From contig JBPCTQ010000107.1 in the NCBI GenBank assembly GCA_051011595.1, positions 1 to 27,393 on the forward strand: DNA of 27,393 nucleotides, read 5' to 3'. Positions 1 to 8,138 of this stretch are shown here, piece after piece. Every line of letters starts with the position of its first letter. The first letter of the stretch is position 1. The DNA is from JAOUEE01 sp051011595. Its GTDB lineage: Bacteria; Actinomycetota; Acidimicrobiia; Acidimicrobiales; SHLQ01. Under the pieces are notes generated by a model, which searched no databases, had not been told where the DNA came from, and saw only the letters and a list, made by a program, of their open reading frames with translations. Made by a program: the position numbers and the translations under genes.

Positions 1-350
1 CCCTTCCCGTACCAGATACCCACCACGCCTTCGTGGCGGCGATCGGGCTGCAACGACGCCAACTGGGCGCCCATGACCGAGCTGGCGGCCAGCTCCTCGT
101 TGACCGCCGGGCGACACACGACGGGCAGGTCCGGAGCCAGCCGGGCGGCGGCGGCCACGGCGCCGTCGAAGCTGCCCAGCGGCGAACCCGGATAACCCGA
201 GACGAAGGCGGCGGTGTCCCACCCCCGTCGACGATCGGCTCGCAGCTGTTCCAGCGGAAGCCGAGCCAGGGCCTGTATGCCGGTCAGGAAGACGTGGCCC
301 TCGTCGGCCAGATACCGGTCGGTCAGCTCGTAGGACTCGGTTGCCGTCAT
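1..350 (-). CDS. Indolepyruvate:ferredoxin oxidoreductase-type protein, N-terminal fragment
   Basis: The ATG is at 350 and the frame stays open to the left edge, so about 116 N-terminal residues are visible and the rest lies outside the window. The protein opens with a short polar segment, then GHVFLTGIQALARLPLEQ, and carries FVSGYPGSPLG near residues 50-60 and AVNEELAASSVMGAQ further on. These are hallmarks of the N-terminal pyrimidine-binding domain of thiamine-diphosphate-dependent 2-oxoacid:ferredoxin oxidoreductases, in the long fused IorA/IorB form of about 1100-1200 residues. That family oxidatively decarboxylates aryl or branched 2-oxoacids to acyl-CoA and reduces ferredoxin in the cytoplasm. 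It is transcribed away from the methyltransferase at 446, with 95 bases between the two starts. The family call is firm, but the substrate cannot be judged from this fragment. Confidence 0.85.
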   Translation of the reverse strand, partial: MTATESYELTDRYLADEGHVFLTGIQALARLPLEQLRADRRRGWDTAAFVSGYPGSPLGSFDGAVAAAARLAPDLPVVCRPAVNEELAASSVMGAQLASLQPDRRHEGVVGIWYGK

Positions 351-445
351 CGCCCTCCCCGTGGGATTCGACGGTGTGCACTCAGTATCGCCGCAAATGG
401 CCCTTGGCTACAGGCAACACTCCGGTAGCGTCGCACCCCGGTGCC

Positions 446-1198
446 ATGAACAACATCTCCTTCGATCGCATCGCCGAGTGTTACGACGAGACCCGCGGCG
501 GTCTCGAGCGTGGCCAATCGTTCATGGAGGTGATCGATCCGCTGCTCGCGCCACAGTCGGACGTGCTCGAGATAGGAGTGGGCACGGGTGCCATTGCCCG
601 ACCGGTGGTCGATCGCGGTCATCGTCTGTGGGGGGTCGATCTGAGCCGGGAGATGCTCACCCGGGCGGCGGGCCGGGTCGGCCGGTTGGTCGAGGGTGAC
701 GCCTCCCGGCTGCCGTTCAAGGCCGACTCGTTCGACTCGGTGCTGGCGATCTGGGCCATGCACGTGGTGGGTGACCAACAAACGCTGGTGGACGACATCG
801 GTCGGGTCCTCCGGTCAGGGGGTCGGGTGGTCATCGTTGCGCCGCGTCCCGATGTCGAGCTCAACGACCTCAGCGATCTCACCTACGGCTGGGGGAGAGC
901 ACTGGCCAAACCGGACCGAACGGCTGAGGTGGTCGAGTTGTTGGCCGCACGAGGCTGGGTGCGGGAGGCGGCCGTGAGCACACCGTGGGAGCTCAGCCAC
1001 GACACGCCGAACGGTCGGGCCAGCTCGATCGAACGACGCGAGTGGTCCTCGCTGTGGGACCTCGACGATCAGACGTGGAACCGTGTGATCCAGCCCACCA
1101 TCGACGCCCTTCGGGCCCTCCCCGGCCCCGACGACCCGCGTCCGCTTCGGGTGCGCTACCCGGTTACGGTCTACCGGATGGGACAGGACGCGTCGTGA
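446..1198 (+). CDS. Class I SAM-dependent methyltransferase
   Basis: This is a 250-residue cytoplasmic Methyltransf_11/25-type protein. SAM-binding motif I, VLEIGVGTG, is at residues 40-48. An acidic loop (WGVDLSREML) follows, then GDASRLPFKADSFDSVLAIWAMH, which fits motifs II/III, and LRSGGRVVIVAP. I chose ATG 446 because it gives the usual 40-residue lead into motif I. The frame is open upstream to 341, but that stretch (35 residues) does not look like protein and would overlap the divergent gene. The stop codon overlaps the GTG of the next gene (GTGA), so the two are probably translationally coupled. The methyl acceptor is unknown; the family includes ubiquinone/menaquinone-type and small-molecule methyltransferases. 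Confidence 0.88.
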   Translation: MNNISFDRIAECYDETRGGLERGQSFMEVIDPLLAPQSDVLEIGVGTGAIARPVVDRGHRLWGVDLSREMLTRAAGRVGRLVEGDASRLPFKADSFDSVLAIWAMHVVGDQQTLVDDIGRVLRSGGRVVIVAPRPDVELNDLSDLTYGWGRALAKPDRTAEVVELLAARGWVREAAVSTPWELSHDTPNGRASSIERREWSSLWDLDDQTWNRVIQPTIDALRALPGPDDPRPLRVRYPVTVYRMGQDAS

Positions 1199-1938
1199 GC
1201 GACCACCCGGCCTGGGCCCCGTGGTCGGTGCGGGCGGTGAACCTGCCCGAACACGCCGACAACATCGTGCACACCGATGAGGGCGCCCGGGCCGCCGGGT
1301 ACCCGGCCGCTCTCGTGGCCGGCACCACCGTGTACGCCTACCTGACCCACCTGCCGGCCGAGCAGTGGGGTCCGCCCTGGCTGGAGGGAGGTGGCAGCGA
1401 GGTGCGATTCAAATCGCCGGTGTACGACGACGATCTGGTCGAGTGTCGACGAACCGATGGCGATGTCATCGAGGCTCGGGTGGGCGACTCGGTGCGGGCG
1501 ACGCTGGCCGTCACGCCCCATGCTCGGCCACCCGGAGCCCTCGAGGGTGACCGGCTCCCGGCCATGACCGCCGCACTCGATGGCGAGCTCGCCGGCTACG
1601 GACTGCGGGCCGGCGATGATCTCGATGTGTACGACACCGAGGGCCTCGCCCACCCGGCGGTGTGGCCGGTGATCGGCAACCGGGTGATGATCGCCAACCT
1701 CGTCGACGGCCCGTGGATCCACGTGCGCAGCAAGGTGGTCCATCTCGGTCGGGCACCTCGTGGGGCCGACATCACCATCGACACAGCCGTCATCGACCGC
1801 TTCACCAGTCGGGCCGGCGAACGGGTCGTGATCGATGTCCGGGTCGGCGTCGACGGGCGCCCATTGGCGGCCATCGAGCACGAATCGATCGTCAGGTTGA
1901 CCGATCCCGGCCTCCCCGACGATGCCCGCCGATCATGA
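1195..1938 (+). CDS. MaoC-like hotdog-fold protein
   Basis: 247 residues starting at GTG 1195, four bases inside the methyltransferase stop. Near the N-terminus the run ADNIVHTDEGARAAGYPA followed by LVAGTTVYAYL resembles the MaoC/hydratase-2 signature (D-x-N-P-x-H then a small-residue helix). The usual proline is replaced here, so the motif is degenerate. The length suits a double-hotdog or a single hotdog plus an extra domain, and a second region with HVRSKVVHLG and ADITIDTAVIDRF looks like a second hotdog sheet. Known relatives hydrate enoyl-CoA thioesters or act as (R)-specific dehydratases, but activity is uncertain with the altered motif. Its last 6 bases overlap the 3' end of the convergent flavoprotein gene. 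Confidence 0.65.
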   Translation: MSDHPAWAPWSVRAVNLPEHADNIVHTDEGARAAGYPAALVAGTTVYAYLTHLPAEQWGPPWLEGGGSEVRFKSPVYDDDLVECRRTDGDVIEARVGDSVRATLAVTPHARPPGALEGDRLPAMTAALDGELAGYGLRAGDDLDVYDTEGLAHPAVWPVIGNRVMIANLVDGPWIHVRSKVVHLGRAPRGADITIDTAVIDRFTSRAGERVVIDVRVGVDGRPLAAIEHESIVRLTDPGLPDDARRS

Positions 1939-4353
1939 ACGCAGGATCGTGCTCTCCGGGTCGTATACCGGTTCATCGAGGTTGGTCGCCGCACAGCGCT
2001 CACCGAGGATGAGCACCGAGAGGTCGTCGAGGTCGGCGTCGGCCGACACGTAGGCGAAGGCCAGGCTCTGATCGACGGTGTGGCCGTAGCCCCCACTGGT
2101 GGTGAGCCCTACGGGATGGCCGGCCGCGTAGACGGCTTCGCCGCCGAGGCAGTCGGCATCGGTGGCATCGACCGACAGGTACACCAGCCGCCAGTTGTTG
2201 CCCGGACCGGGTTGATCGACTCGGTCGTCGCCGATGAACTCACCTTTGTCGGGTCTGAGCCAGCGGTCGAGGCCGGCCTGGCGTGGCCCCACATCGTGGG
2301 TCAGTTCCTGGCGGGTCAGGTAGGCCTTCTCCATCCGCAGCGAGTTCAGGGCGTGGCTACCGAAGTCGGCCAGGCCGAGGTCGGCGCCGGCGGCCCAGAG
2401 CTCGTCGTACACCGTCGCCATGTCGTCGAGGGGCAGGTGGAGCTCCCAGCCCAGCGATCCGGTGAAACCGATGCGCAGCGCGTGCACATCCACGCCGGCT
2501 ATCGCCATCTCTCGGCCGCGCAGCCAACGGAAGGACTCGTTGTCGATCGGTGTGTCGGTCAGCTGGGCGAGTAGACGGCGAGACTGCGGTCCGCTCACCA
2601 CCAGCACGCCGAGCTCGGTGGACCGATCGGTGATGGCCACTTGCTCTCCGTGCCCGCAGTGCTGCACGAGCCAGTCGTGGTCACGTTGCTCGCCGAACGG
2701 GCCCGACACCACGTAGTACTGCTCGGGGCCGATGCAGGTGATGGTGACCTCGGTCTCGATGCGGCCCTGCTCGTTGAGCATGTAGTTCAGGCCGATACGG
2801 CCGGCGTCGGTGGGGACCGGTCCGGTGGTGAGACGCTCGAGGAGGTCGAGGGCAGCGGGCCCGCGGACGTCGAACTTGGCGAATGCGCTGAGGTCCATGA
2901 CACCCACGCGCTCCCGGACCGCTCGACACTCGTCGGCCACGGCGGCGAACCATTCCGGCCGGCGCCAGCCGTGCGCATCGGCCAGCGGCCGATCGGCGGG
3001 CACGAACCACTTGGGCTGCTCCCATCCGTACACCTGTCCGAATTGGGCCCGCCGCTGGGTGAGGCGATCGTGAAGACCGCCGGCCCGGACCGGACGCCCG
3101 GCCAGCCGTTCCTCACCGGGCGGGTGGACCCGGAACATCCACTCGTAGTCCTCCACCGCCTTGGTGCGGATGTAGTCGGGGGTGGCCCAGCCGAAACGAC
3201 GAGGGTCGTAGTGACGGAGGTTGAGCTCGGTGGCCCCATGCACGATCCATCGGGCCAGCTCCCGGCCGGCGCCCGGACCCCAGGCCAACCCGATCGACGA
3301 GCCGGTGTTCAACCAGTAGTTGCGTACACCGGGCGCGGGCCCGAGCAGCATGTGTGAGTCGGTGGTGTGGGTGATCGCTCCGTGGATCACCCGTTTGATC
3401 CCGTACTCGCCGAACACCGGCACTCGCCGGAAGGCCTCTTCCAGCCAGGGCGCGATCTTGTCGTAGTCGGCTGGAAAGAGCGGGTTCTCGAGGCTCCAGT
3501 CGACTCCGTCGTCCCAGATCGACTCGGCGCCGCGATGTTCGTAGATGCCGATGAGGCCTGCGGTCTGTTCCTGGCGGATGTAGCCGGCCACCCGGTTGTC
3601 ACGCATCACCGGGATCTCGCCGCCCCATTCGACCAGCTCGGGGATCTCCTCGGTGACCAGATAGTGGTGCAACACGTTGGTCTGCGGAACGGTGAGACCG
3701 CTCAACAGACCGACCTGATGGGCATAACAACCGGCCGCATCGACGACATGCTCGCAGGTGACCGTGCCCTTCTCGGTGGTGACGCGCCACTCGCCGCCGG
3801 GTAGTTGGGTCACGTCGGTCACCCGGTTGTGTCGGGAGATGGTGGCGCCGGACGCCCGAGCCCCGGCGGCGAAGGCCATGGTCACACTCGACGGGTCGAC
3901 GTGGCCTTCTCCTTCGGTCCAGATCGCGGCTCGCACATCGGCGAAGTCGTAGAACGGATTGAGCTCGGCGGCTTCGGCCGGGCCGATGAGCTCGATGGGG
4001 TATCCGATGTAGCGACCCGCTCCCAGGTGGCTCTTGAGCTGGTCGAGCTCATCGTCGTCGTAGGCCAGGCGAAGCCCACCTGGTTGGTGAAACGACAGCG
4101 GTTGTCCGGTCCGCTCGCCCAGCGTCTCGTACAGCTCGATGGCGTAGTGATGAAAGGCCGCGGTGGTGTAGTCGCCCACCGAGCGGGTGATCTGGCCGGC
4201 GGCGTGCCAGGTGGATCCCGATGTCAGCTCGGCCTTCTCGACCAACACCACATCGGACCAGCCCTCTTCGGTGAGGTGATACAGCAGCGACGCACCGTGG
4301 ACTCCGCCACCGATGACGACGACGCGGGCCCGGTCGGGCAGGTTCGGGCTCAG
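1933..4353 (-). CDS. FAD-dependent dimethylglycine/sarcosine dehydrogenase-like protein with GcvT domain
   Basis: About 806 residues. The N-terminal DAO domain has the dinucleotide fold GGGVHG at residues 15-20 and the segment LTSGSTWHAAG. Its His (about residue 50) matches the covalent FAD-attachment His of dimethylglycine dehydrogenases. The middle has the FAO_M-type segment, and from about residue 430 to the end there are GcvT and GcvT-C domains (e.g. VMDLSAFAKFDVRGP, LGWELHLP, LNSLRMEKAYLTRQ) that bind tetrahydrofolate. The family oxidises N-methyl glycines and passes the methyl group to folate. The start is unusual: no ATG, GTG or TTG lies in frame between 4353 and 4558. The TTG at 4558-4560 would add 69 residues that are only the neighbour gene read out of frame. 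CTG at 4351-4353 overlaps the upstream stop (CTGA) and gives a normal family N-terminus. Last gene of a five-gene operon. Confidence 0.85.
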   Translation of the reverse strand: MSPNLPDRARVVVIGGGVHGASLLYHLTEEGWSDVVLVEKAELTSGSTWHAAGQITRSVGDYTTAAFHHYAIELYETLGERTGQPLSFHQPGGLRLAYDDDELDQLKSHLGAGRYIGYPIELIGPAEAAELNPFYDFADVRAAIWTEGEGHVDPSSVTMAFAAGARASGATISRHNRVTDVTQLPGGEWRVTTEKGTVTCEHVVDAAGCYAHQVGLLSGLTVPQTNVLHHYLVTEEIPELVEWGGEIPVMRDNRVAGYIRQEQTAGLIGIYEHRGAESIWDDGVDWSLENPLFPADYDKIAPWLEEAFRRVPVFGEYGIKRVIHGAITHTTDSHMLLGPAPGVRNYWLNTGSSIGLAWGPGAGRELARWIVHGATELNLRHYDPRRFGWATPDYIRTKAVEDYEWMFRVHPPGEERLAGRPVRAGGLHDRLTQRRAQFGQVYGWEQPKWFVPADRPLADAHGWRRPEWFAAVADECRAVRERVGVMDLSAFAKFDVRGPAALDLLERLTTGPVPTDAGRIGLNYMLNEQGRIETEVTITCIGPEQYYVVSGPFGEQRDHDWLVQHCGHGEQVAITDRSTELGVLVVSGPQSRRLLAQLTDTPIDNESFRWLRGREMAIAGVDVHALRIGFTGSLGWELHLPLDDMATVYDELWAAGADLGLADFGSHALNSLRMEKAYLTRQELTHDVGPRQAGLDRWLRPDKGEFIGDDRVDQPGPGNNWRLVYLSVDATDADCLGGEAVYAAGHPVGLTTSGGYGHTVDQSLAFAYVSADADLDDLSVLILGERCAATNLDEPVYDPESTILRS

Positions 4354-4769
4354 TTGATCTGCCCAACGACGTTCGCGGGGCGGAGCCGCACCACCAGACG
4401 ACCCTCGTCGATCATGGCCTGGCGGTACTCGTCCCAGTCGGGGTGCGCCTGTCCCGCGACCCGCTCGTAGTAGTCGACCAGGGCGTCGCTGGTGGCGTCG
4501 CCGGGAGCGGCCGTGACGGGCGACAGTTCGGCGGTACCGTCGAACGACAGGTACGACCAACTGCCCGGATCAGTCAGGTGGAGGACCACCCGTGCGTCGC
4601 GCTGCATGTTGCGCGTCTTGGCTCGATCGTCGGTGACCGAGATCAGGAAACTGTCGCCGTCGACGGCGTAGGAGATGTCGGACGACTGGGGCCGTCCGTC
4701 ACCGCGAAGGGTGATGAGGACGCCGTTGCGCCGAGTCGAGGCCCATGCCATTGCCGTGTCGAGGTTCAT
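4350..4769 (-). CDS. PPOX-class (Rv1155-like) flavin/F420-dependent oxidoreductase
   Basis: 139 residues from ATG 4769, a single split-barrel domain of the pyridoxamine 5'-phosphate oxidase superfamily. Visible family features are GVLITLRGDGRPQSSDISYAV, the central DRAKTRNMQRDARVVLHL and the C-terminal PDWDEYRQAMIDEGR...RLRP, the arrangement of the TIGR03618/Rv1155 group. Members of that group bind F420 or flavin in the cytoplasm and reduce or sense small substrates; the substrate here is not known. The gene lies 46 bases downstream of the DUF3291 gene. Its TGA overlaps the apparent CTG start of the dehydrogenase gene, which indicates translational coupling. Confidence 0.85.
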   Translation of the reverse strand: MNLDTAMAWASTRRNGVLITLRGDGRPQSSDISYAVDGDSFLISVTDDRAKTRNMQRDARVVLHLTDPGSWSYLSFDGTAELSPVTAAPGDATSDALVDYYERVAGQAHPDWDEYRQAMIDEGRLVVRLRPANVVGQIN

Positions 4770-4815
4770 CGCTGCACCGTAGTGGGGCTATTCCGGGTCG
4801 GCCCGTGAACCGATC

Positions 4816-5265
4816 TCAGTCGGGTCGGGGATAGGGCTCGCGGAAGGTGAAGGCGGACGGCGTGGGGCCATGGTCTCGCAGATGCGCGAGTGTGGCCTTG
4901 GCTTCTTCCAGTGACGGCGTGGTGTCGGCCGGCACCCACCACAACACCAGCACCGGCCAGCCATCGAGGGGAACGAACCATTCGCGTCGCCGGCGCAGAA
5001 AGCTGGTGTGCTCGGTCTTGTACGTGTAGTTCCGCAGCGCCTCGACGGACTCCCAGATGGTGTAGTTCAACAAGATGTCGGGGTCGTCGAAGATCCGCTC
5101 CGATGTCGAGTCGCCGCTCTCGGTCTGGTGGCGCCAGACAAAACCGGGCGACGCATCGCCGAGGCCGTTGATGGCTTCGAGGTTGTCCATGAACTCCGAC
5201 ATCCGGGGGTCGTCGACGGGGTACTTCGCCTTGGCCACGTTGAACGCGGCCAGGTACCAGTTCAT
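4816..5265 (-). CDS. DUF3291 domain protein (antibiotic-biosynthesis monooxygenase-like fold)
   Basis: 149 residues from ATG 5265. The start WYLAAFNVAKAKYP, the central FVWRHQTESGDS, ILLNYTIWESVEALRNYTY and the end EWFVPLDGWPVLVLWWVP are characteristic of DUF3291, a small dimeric alpha/beta-barrel family related to ABM monooxygenases. The biochemical role is undefined. The ATG overlaps the stop of the upstream amidohydrolase (ATGA at 5262-5265), so the two are in one transcript and probably coupled. No signal peptide or membrane segment is visible, so it should be cytoplasmic. Confidence 0.82.
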   Translation of the reverse strand: MNWYLAAFNVAKAKYPVDDPRMSEFMDNLEAINGLGDASPGFVWRHQTESGDSTSERIFDDPDILLNYTIWESVEALRNYTYKTEHTSFLRRRREWFVPLDGWPVLVLWWVPADTTPSLEEAKATLAHLRDHGPTPSAFTFREPYPRPD

Positions 5266-6296
5266 TGGGCCGCGTCCTCGTGGCCGTCCAGAACGGCGAC
5301 GGTGTTGGTGCCGATTGCTTCGATCGCGTAGCCACCTTCCATGCAGTAGAGCGTAGGGAGGCCGAGCCCACCGATGAACCGGCCGAAGGCGGCGAAGTCT
5401 GGGGTGTGCAGCTCGAAGGGGCCGAGCGGGTCTCCGGCGTAGGTGTCGACGCCGAGCGACACGACCAGCGCATCGGTTCCGGCTTTCAGGATCGTGCGGC
5501 CCAGGTCTTGCAGGGTGCTGAACCATTCGGCGAAACGGGTGCCGGGGAGCAGGGGGCGGTTGATCGTGTAGCCGTCGCCCACGCCCCGACCCTGTTCGTG
5601 GGGGTGCCCCCAGAACCAGGGAAAGCAATGCTGCGGGTCGGCGTGTATGGACGCCACCATCACATCGTCGCGGTCGTAGAAGATCTCCTGGGTGCCGTTT
5701 CCGTGATGGACGTCGACGTCGAGGACCGCAACCTGATCGGCGCCATCGTCGAGAAAGCCCTGGGCGGCCACAGCCGCGTTGTTCACGAAGCAGTACCCGC
5801 CGAACCGGTCGGGCCCGGCGTGGTGGCCGGGTGGGCGGCACAACGCGAACACGGATGGCTCGCCGGCGCTCACCAGCTTCTGTCCGGTGCGGGCAACGGC
5901 GGCCGATGCCCGCACCGCCGGCCAGGTGCCGTCGGTTATCGAGGTCTCAGCGGCGAACGCGAAGTAGCCGAGGCGGCCGGCGATGTCGGCCGGTTCGGGC
6001 GAGTCGGTGGGTCGGGGCGCAAAGGAGGCCGGGATCATGGGGGTCGAGTGCCCGGCTGCCTCCCACTGTTGAAAGGCCTCGGACAGAAACGCCAGGTAGG
6101 GCGGGGTGTGCACTGCGGCCAGCAGCTCCGGTTCGACGGCGTCCGGGGTTTCTGGTGGATCGTGCTCGGAGGCTTCGAGGGCGGCGACGATGTGGTCCCA
6201 GCGTTCCGCGGTCTCGAACGACGGCACGAGCAACCCGTCATGGAGCTCGACCTGCGGCTGATGAGTCCGGTGGTCGTCGCTGCGGACGTTCTTCAC
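5262..6296 (-). CDS. Acetylpolyamine amidohydrolase (histone deacetylase family)
   Basis: 344 residues from GTG 6296. This is a zinc-dependent deacetylase with the HDAC arginase fold, acting on acetylated amines in the cytoplasm. The key residues are all present: tandem His158-His159 (CRPPGHHAG), zinc ligands Asp195 and His197 (DVDVHHGNG) and Asp284 (GVDTYAGDP), and transition-state Tyr323 (MEGGY). As I recall the Mycoplana ramosa acetylpolyamine amidohydrolase numbering, these positions coincide exactly, and so do Glu17, Phe27, Glu117, Tyr168 and Phe225. That supports both the identity and the GTG start. Glu106 of that enzyme is Ala here, with Glu101 and Asp104 nearby. The open frame continues upstream to 6500 only as overlap with the hydrolase gene. 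It sits 28 bases downstream of that gene. Confidence 0.9.
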   Translation of the reverse strand: MKNVRSDDHRTHQPQVELHDGLLVPSFETAERWDHIVAALEASEHDPPETPDAVEPELLAAVHTPPYLAFLSEAFQQWEAAGHSTPMIPASFAPRPTDSPEPADIAGRLGYFAFAAETSITDGTWPAVRASAAVARTGQKLVSAGEPSVFALCRPPGHHAGPDRFGGYCFVNNAAVAAQGFLDDGADQVAVLDVDVHHGNGTQEIFYDRDDVMVASIHADPQHCFPWFWGHPHEQGRGVGDGYTINRPLLPGTRFAEWFSTLQDLGRTILKAGTDALVVSLGVDTYAGDPLGPFELHTPDFAAFGRFIGGLGLPTLYCMEGGYAIEAIGTNTVAVLDGHEDAAQ

Positions 6297-6324
6297 GGCG
6301 TCGGCCGACGCGGTGTCTCCGTCC

Positions 6325-7059
6325 TCACGCCCCGCCGCCGAGCGCGGCGGCGATGGCGGCACCGGTGAGGCGGGCGTTGAGGTACGGCTCGGGATCGTGA
6401 CCGCGGTGGCCGTTGTCGATCTCGATCTCCTCCACCCGGTCGCCGAAGTGCTTGGCCACCTGGCTCGGGTACGCCACCTGGTCTCCGTGGGCACACACAT
6501 TGACCCAACGATTCACCGAGCCGGGCCAGGCGCCCGGTGGTTCGTCGTCGACGAAGAATCCCGATCCGAGGGGTGAACCCAGCGTGACGAGGGTGTCGAG
6601 CTCGATTTCGGGATGAGCGCACAGGGTGCGGTAGGAGATCACCGTGCCCAGGGAGTGGGCCACCACGACCCGCGTGTCCGATGCCAACGAATCGAGGAAT
6701 CGCTTTTCGACGTTGCGCTTGAGGTCGGGGTGGCTGGCCATGATGGCCACCATGTCGACGGTCCGGTCATAGGCGGCCTTCCCCGCTGCCTGGGCCAGGA
6801 TCTCGAGGGCGTCCTCGCCTCCGGCGGCGGACAGGATGTCTTCGGCCCCGGCCCGGGTCTGTTGCCACTGCTCCATGTCGAGCGTGCTGGGATCAATGCG
6901 GTAGAGATCACCGTAGAAGCAGACGTCGACGTCGTCGGCCGTGATGGTGGTGTTGTTGCGCCAGAGTCCATCCTGCACGGCGGGCAGCCAACGAGCCTTC
7001 AATTCGTGGGGGCCCCAGAGTTCGTTGAAGGCCCCATGGATCAAAACGATGCGACTCAC
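6325..7059 (-). CDS. Alpha/beta-fold serine hydrolase
   Basis: 244 residues from GTG 7059, first gene of the minus-strand operon. The N-terminal strand and oxyanion region IVLIHGAFNELWG, the nucleophile elbow VVVAHSLGTV with Ser136, an acidic residue in NVCAHGDQVAYPS and a late His in NGHRGHDPEPYL fit an esterase/lipase-type catalytic triad. No signal peptide is visible, so it is probably cytoplasmic. The ATG at about 7070 is in another frame, and the GTG gives the normal short lead into the HG motif. The substrate is unknown. The gene is divergent from the aldo/keto reductase at 7154, with 94 bases that must hold both promoters. Confidence 0.8.
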   Translation of the reverse strand: MSRIVLIHGAFNELWGPHELKARWLPAVQDGLWRNNTTITADDVDVCFYGDLYRIDPSTLDMEQWQQTRAGAEDILSAAGGEDALEILAQAAGKAAYDRTVDMVAIMASHPDLKRNVEKRFLDSLASDTRVVVAHSLGTVISYRTLCAHPEIELDTLVTLGSPLGSGFFVDDEPPGAWPGSVNRWVNVCAHGDQVAYPSQVAKHFGDRVEEIEIDNGHRGHDPEPYLNARLTGAAIAAALGGGA

Positions 7060-7153
7060 GGGGCGACATGGTAGTTGCGTTCCACCGGGCCGACATCAGC
7101 CTCGTTCTCGCTAGCCTGACCGCGGCAACGGCGGACGAATCCGAGGAGCAGTC

Positions 7154-8134
7154 GTGAAGTACCGACGCCTGGGCAAGAGTGGCTACGACGTATCTGAGGT
7201 GGGGCTGGGCTGCTGGCAGCTCGGCAACGACTTCGGCCCGGTGTCCGATGACCACGCCGCCGCCATCCTGGCTGCCGGCGATGCAGCCGACATCAACTTC
7301 TGGGACACCGCCGACGTATACGGCGACGGTCTGAGCGAGCGACGTATCGGCGACTACACCGCACTGCATTCTCGCCCACGACGGGTGGTCACCAAGGTGG
7401 GTCGCAACGCCGATCTCTATCCCGACGGGTACACCAAGGCCAAGGTTCGGACCAGCCTCGAGAACTCCCTGCGACGCCTCGGCGGAGACGCACTCGATCT
7501 TGCTCAGCTCCACTGTGTGCCGACAGCTGTGCTGCTCGCCGGTGATCTGTTGTCGTGGATGCACGACTTCCAGCGTGACGGACTGCTCCGCCACTTCGGC
7601 GCGAGCGTCGAGACCATGGAAGAGGCCCGCTTCGCCGTGACCCATCCGGCGCTGACCTCGTTGCAGATCATCTTCAACATCTTCCGCCAGGACGCAATCG
7701 AAGACCTCTTCCCGCTGGCGGTCGAGCACGACGTGGGCATCATCGTGCGGTTGCCGCTGGCGTCCGGCGTGCTGTCGGGCAAGATGGTCCACGGTCAGCA
7801 GTTCGCAGAGACCGACCACCGCAACTTCAACCGCGATGGCGCCGCTTTCAGCGTGGGGGAGACGTTCTCGGGAGTGCCGTTCGAGCAGGCCGTCGACTTG
7901 GCCCAGGAGGTGGCGGCGCAGGCGCCCGACGCGCTCTCGCCTGCGCAGATGGCCCTGCGCTGGGCGCTCGATCACCCGGCGGTGAGCACGGTGATCGCGG
8001 GTGCCTCTCGCCCTGAGCAGGTGACCGAGAATGCGGCGGTGAGCGATCTGGCGCCGCTGCCGGCCACCCTGCACGAGGAGCTGGCCACGCTCTACACCGA
8101 TCGGGTCGAGCACCTGATCCGCGGCGCGCGCTGA
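7154..8134 (+). CDS. Aldo/keto reductase
   Basis: 326 residues from GTG 7154, with GAGGAG about 6 bases upstream. The TIM-barrel family start KYRRLGKSGYDVSEVGLGCW is clear. The catalytic tetrad is complete: Asp51 and Tyr56 in FWDTADVYG, Lys81 in VVTKVG and His120 in LDLAQLHC. The NADPH-binding C-terminal part has STVIAGASRPEQVTENA. The family reduces aldehydes and ketones with NADPH in the cytoplasm, and the substrate cannot be predicted. It is convergent with the membrane protein gene, with only 4 bases between the stops, and I see no terminator hairpin there. Confidence 0.92.
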   Translation: MKYRRLGKSGYDVSEVGLGCWQLGNDFGPVSDDHAAAILAAGDAADINFWDTADVYGDGLSERRIGDYTALHSRPRRVVTKVGRNADLYPDGYTKAKVRTSLENSLRRLGGDALDLAQLHCVPTAVLLAGDLLSWMHDFQRDGLLRHFGASVETMEEARFAVTHPALTSLQIIFNIFRQDAIEDLFPLAVEHDVGIIVRLPLASGVLSGKMVHGQQFAETDHRNFNRDGAAFSVGETFSGVPFEQAVDLAQEVAAQAPDALSPAQMALRWALDHPAVSTVIAGASRPEQVTENAAVSDLAPLPATLHEELATLYTDRVEHLIRGAR

Positions 8135-8138
8135 CTGA

